The notes under the pieces: model-generated
Databases searched by the model: none
The model's input: only the letters and a program-made list of their open reading frames with translations
What the model was told of the DNA's origin: nothing
Program-made: the position numbers and the translations under genes
In this document: positions 39,019 to 40,284 of the stretch, one piece after another
Layout of the letters: every line of letters begins with the position of its first letter
Numbering within the stretch: position 1 is the first letter of the stretch
Assembly (NCBI GenBank): GCA_034422835.1
Contig: DAOUJJ010000012.1
Span: 1-40,284 of the forward strand
Direction: 5' to 3'
Origin: VXMO01 sp034422835
Lineage (GTDB): Bacteria > Chloroflexota > Dehalococcoidia > UBA6926
Length of the DNA stretch: 40,284 nucleotides

Positions 39019-39888
39019 ATGGGAGTGGAGCATCAATACATCACGGTCGAGCGCGACGATCTGGGCGTCGTGACAATCACCTTCAACGTGCCAGAGGCGC
39101 TGAATCCTTGGCTGATCCCGCTCATGGAGGAGATGACCGTCGAGCTGGACCTCATCGCCGCCAATCCTGACGACCGCGTCGTCATCTTTACCGGCGCGGG
39201 CAGGTCCTTCTCCGCCGGCGGCGACGTTGGCCCCATGGCGGGCGCGGGCGGCGACCGCCCCATGCCCCATTTCATGAAAGAGAAGGGCGATCGCCAGCGT
39301 GGCGGCTGGAACGTGCCCACCATGTCCGCCGAAGAGCGCCTGAAGAACGAAACGCTCAACGGACGCCGCATCCACATGCAGGTCTGGGAACTGGACAAGC
39401 CCACCATCGCCGCCGTCAACGGCGTCGCGGCCGGCGCGGGCTGCGACCTCGCCCTCGCCTGCGATATCCGATTTGCCAGCACGAACGCCCGCTTCATCGA
39501 GGTCTACGTGCGGCGCAGCCTGGTTCCCCTCGATGGCGGCGCGTATTGGGCCCCGTATCTCCTCCCGCACGGCATCGCGATGGAGATGCTGCTTGCCGGT
39601 GAGGCGCTCAGCGCCGAGGACGCGCATCGTTTCGGCCTCGTCAATCGCGTCTATGAGCCGGATGAGTTGATGCCCGCCGCGCAGGAGCTGGGCCGCAAGA
39701 TGGCGCAGGGCCCCGCCGTCACGCAGCAACTGGTCAAGCACATGGTGCGTGAGATCCACACGAAGGGCTACGAACAGCACTGGAAATACATCGACGCCGC
39801 GCACCAGCACACGCGGGAAACCCACGACTACGACGAGGGTGTCCGCTCCTTCATCGAAAAACGCCCCTCAGAATTCAAGGGGTACTAG
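39019..39888 (+). CDS. Crotonase-fold protein without the hydratase glutamates
   Basis: 289 residues from the ATG at 39019, after a G-run of moderate Shine-Dalgarno quality; the 53-codon upstream extension passes through the repeat and is rejected. VVTITFNVPEALNPW near residue 15 and FTGAGRSFSAGGDVGPM near residue 56 build the CoA/oxyanion region. An insertion of about 35 residues follows (HFMKEKGDRQRGGWN). GAGCDLALACDIRFAS has Asp where hydratases have the first Glu, and RFIEVYVRRSLVP has no Glu at the second position (Tyr). The C-terminus is VRSFIEKRPSEFKGY. Likely a crotonase-fold isomerase, hydrolase or lyase. Confidence 0.88.
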   Translation: MGVEHQYITVERDDLGVVTITFNVPEALNPWLIPLMEEMTVELDLIAANPDDRVVIFTGAGRSFSAGGDVGPMAGAGGDRPMPHFMKEKGDRQRGGWNVPTMSAEERLKNETLNGRRIHMQVWELDKPTIAAVNGVAAGAGCDLALACDIRFASTNARFIEVYVRRSLVPLDGGAYWAPYLLPHGIAMEMLLAGEALSAEDAHRFGLVNRVYEPDELMPAAQELGRKMAQGPAVTQQLVKHMVREIHTKGYEQHWKYIDAAHQHTRETHDYDEGVRSFIEKRPSEFKGY

Positions 39889-39904
39889 CCCCTCTATCGT
39901 CATT

Positions 39905-40002
39905 GTCATTCCGAGGGCAGCCGAGGAATCTAAAATCTCGCCTGCCAGGTCAAATACGTCTTTAGATTCTTCGACTACGCTGCGCTCCGCTCAGAATGAC
40001 AG
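39905..40002. repeat. Composite inverted-repeat element, right copy
   Basis: GTCATTCCGAGGGCAGCCGA at the left end and TCCGCTCAGAATGACA at the right end enclose the same spacer plan as the element at 238-334, including AGATTCTTCGACT before the right arm. The length is within a base or two of the left copy, while the central 35 bases have diverged, as expected of a mobile or structurally constrained hairpin. Confidence 0.75.
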
Positions 40003-40023
40003 GGCAATTGGCGGTACCCCGTT

Positions 40024-40044
40024 CGCCCTGAGCCTGTCGAAGGG
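40024..40044. repeat. Dispersed repeat, sixth copy
   Basis: CGCCCTGAGCCTGTCGAAGG plus G. The order composite element then 21-bp repeat is the same as at 238-429, so the two repeat types may travel or accumulate together. Confidence 0.7.
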
Positions 40045-40070
40045 CGCCCCCCCAAATGTGACACCACCAT

Positions 40071-40100
40071 TTGCCACGAATAAAACACCTGTCCTAAAGT
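40071..40100 (+). promoter_or_regulatory. Candidate promoter near the right edge
   Basis: TTGCCA (40071-40076), an 18-base spacer and TAAAGT (40095-40100). It would give a leader of about 85 bases to the ATG at 40193. Confidence 0.45.
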
Positions 40101-40165
40101 CCCCCACAACACGCCATACCCCGGCGGCTCGACACGCTAGCAGCTGAGCCGTCACCTATCCCCGG

Positions 40166-40187
40166 GAGCGCAAAAAGGAGGGCGCTC
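40166..40187 (+). other. Leader hairpin presenting an AGGAGG in its loop
   Basis: GAGCGC and GCGCTC form a perfect 6-bp stem, and the 10-base loop AAAAAGGAGG ends in the Shine-Dalgarno sequence (40176-40181). The site would be exposed in the loop but constrained, which suggests translational control of the gene that starts at 40193. Confidence 0.4.
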
Positions 40188-40192
40188 ACCAC

Positions 40193-40284
40193 ATGGGGCG
40201 CATCGGTGCCAAAACCTTCGGTTTCCCGGCCAGGAAACCACGACGGGTCGCACGCGGCCGCGGAGCGATCAGTGACGGTGGGCT
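40193..40284 (+). CDS. Start of an unidentified basic protein (truncated)
   Basis: An ATG 11 bases after AGGAGG opens a frame running off the window: MGRIGAKTFGFPARKPRRVA and about 10 more residues, very basic. About 30 residues are not enough for a family call. The region also has several short stems, so a structured RNA cannot be excluded. Confidence 0.4.
   Translation, partial: MGRIGAKTFGFPARKPRRVARGRGAISDGG

Larger units (their letters stand above)
39889..40192. other. Intergenic region with composite repeat and promoter
   Basis: About 300 bases without a recognisable gene. It holds a full composite repeat at 39905-40002, a 21-bp repeat at 40024-40044, a promoter at 40071-40100 and a leader hairpin at 40166-40187. 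A frame through it on the plus strand consists of repeat translation and is not credible. Confidence 0.65.

Noticed and set aside
38479..39825. A 448-codon open frame antisense to tauE/safE and the crotonase
   Set aside because: It covers two well-supported genes and an intergenic repeat, and shows no family pattern.
1..40284. tRNA or rRNA genes
   Set aside because: Intergenic gaps were read for T-loop and acceptor patterns and none was found. The GGTTCGAAA near 9941 lies inside the permease gene.

Overview
The window is about 40 kb of GC-rich bacterial chromosome, densely coded on both strands with short intergenic gaps. Nothing in it is a phylogenetic marker I can place with certainty. The mix of genes fits Chloroflexota, most likely a Dehalococcoidia/SAR202-like lineage: several family III CoA-transferases and crotonase-fold enzymes, an acyl-CoA ligase, MCT-like MFS carriers, an hrcA-grpE-dnaK operon with a CIRCE-type operator, BtpA, an MBL-like protein of a type common there, and DUF4870 proteins. 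That placement is inference. No tRNA, rRNA, CRISPR array, phage gene or transposase was found. The homopolymer run at bases 1-25 looks like a contig end.

Layout. 1-3.3 kb: a truncated minus-strand gene, an intergenic repeat cluster, then two tandem paralogous MFS transporters. 3.3-7.4 kb (minus): cupin/cysteine-dioxygenase-like protein, dnaK, grpE and hrcA, driven from a promoter with a CIRCE-like operator at its start. 7.5-15.8 kb: a degenerate MBL-fold protein on plus, then on minus an NCS2 permease with an extra soluble domain, an acyl-CoA ligase, a repeat-containing lipoprotein, a crotonase, two DUF4870 membrane proteins, a HicAB module and another crotonase. 15.8-20 kb (plus): amtB-glnK behind four GTNAC boxes spaced 11 bp apart, a strong terminator, a rhodanese, a phosphotransferase/P-loop kinase fusion and an orphan HicB. 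20.1-25.6 kb (plus): ahcY, a hotdog thioesterase, metK, a sugar nucleotidyltransferase and an MFS exporter in one tight operon. 25.7-31.1 kb: VapBC, DinB-like, prfA-prmC, BtpA, a small membrane protein and a HAD phosphatase. 31.1-36.4 kb (minus): four family III CoA-transferase genes in two consecutive pairs. 36.5 kb to the end: a second VapBC with a repeated operator, an SDR, a TauE/SafE permease, a crotonase-fold protein, another copy of the composite repeat, and the start of an unidentified gene.

How it works together. The CoA-transferases, acyl-CoA ligase, SDR and three crotonase-fold proteins suggest activation and degradation of organic acids, with uptake by the MFS, TauE/SafE and NCS2 carriers. 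AhcY and MetK run the S-adenosylmethionine cycle. AmtB and GlnK take up and sense ammonium. Four toxin-antitoxin-type loci and dispersed palindromic repeats mark the accessory layer.

Points most worth following: the GlnR-like box array before amtB, the paired CoA-transferases in which only one partner keeps the catalytic Asp, the symmetric CIRCE variant, the PII protein without Tyr51, the -10-to-ATG spacing that implies leaderless mRNAs, and a 98-bp composite repeat present near both ends.
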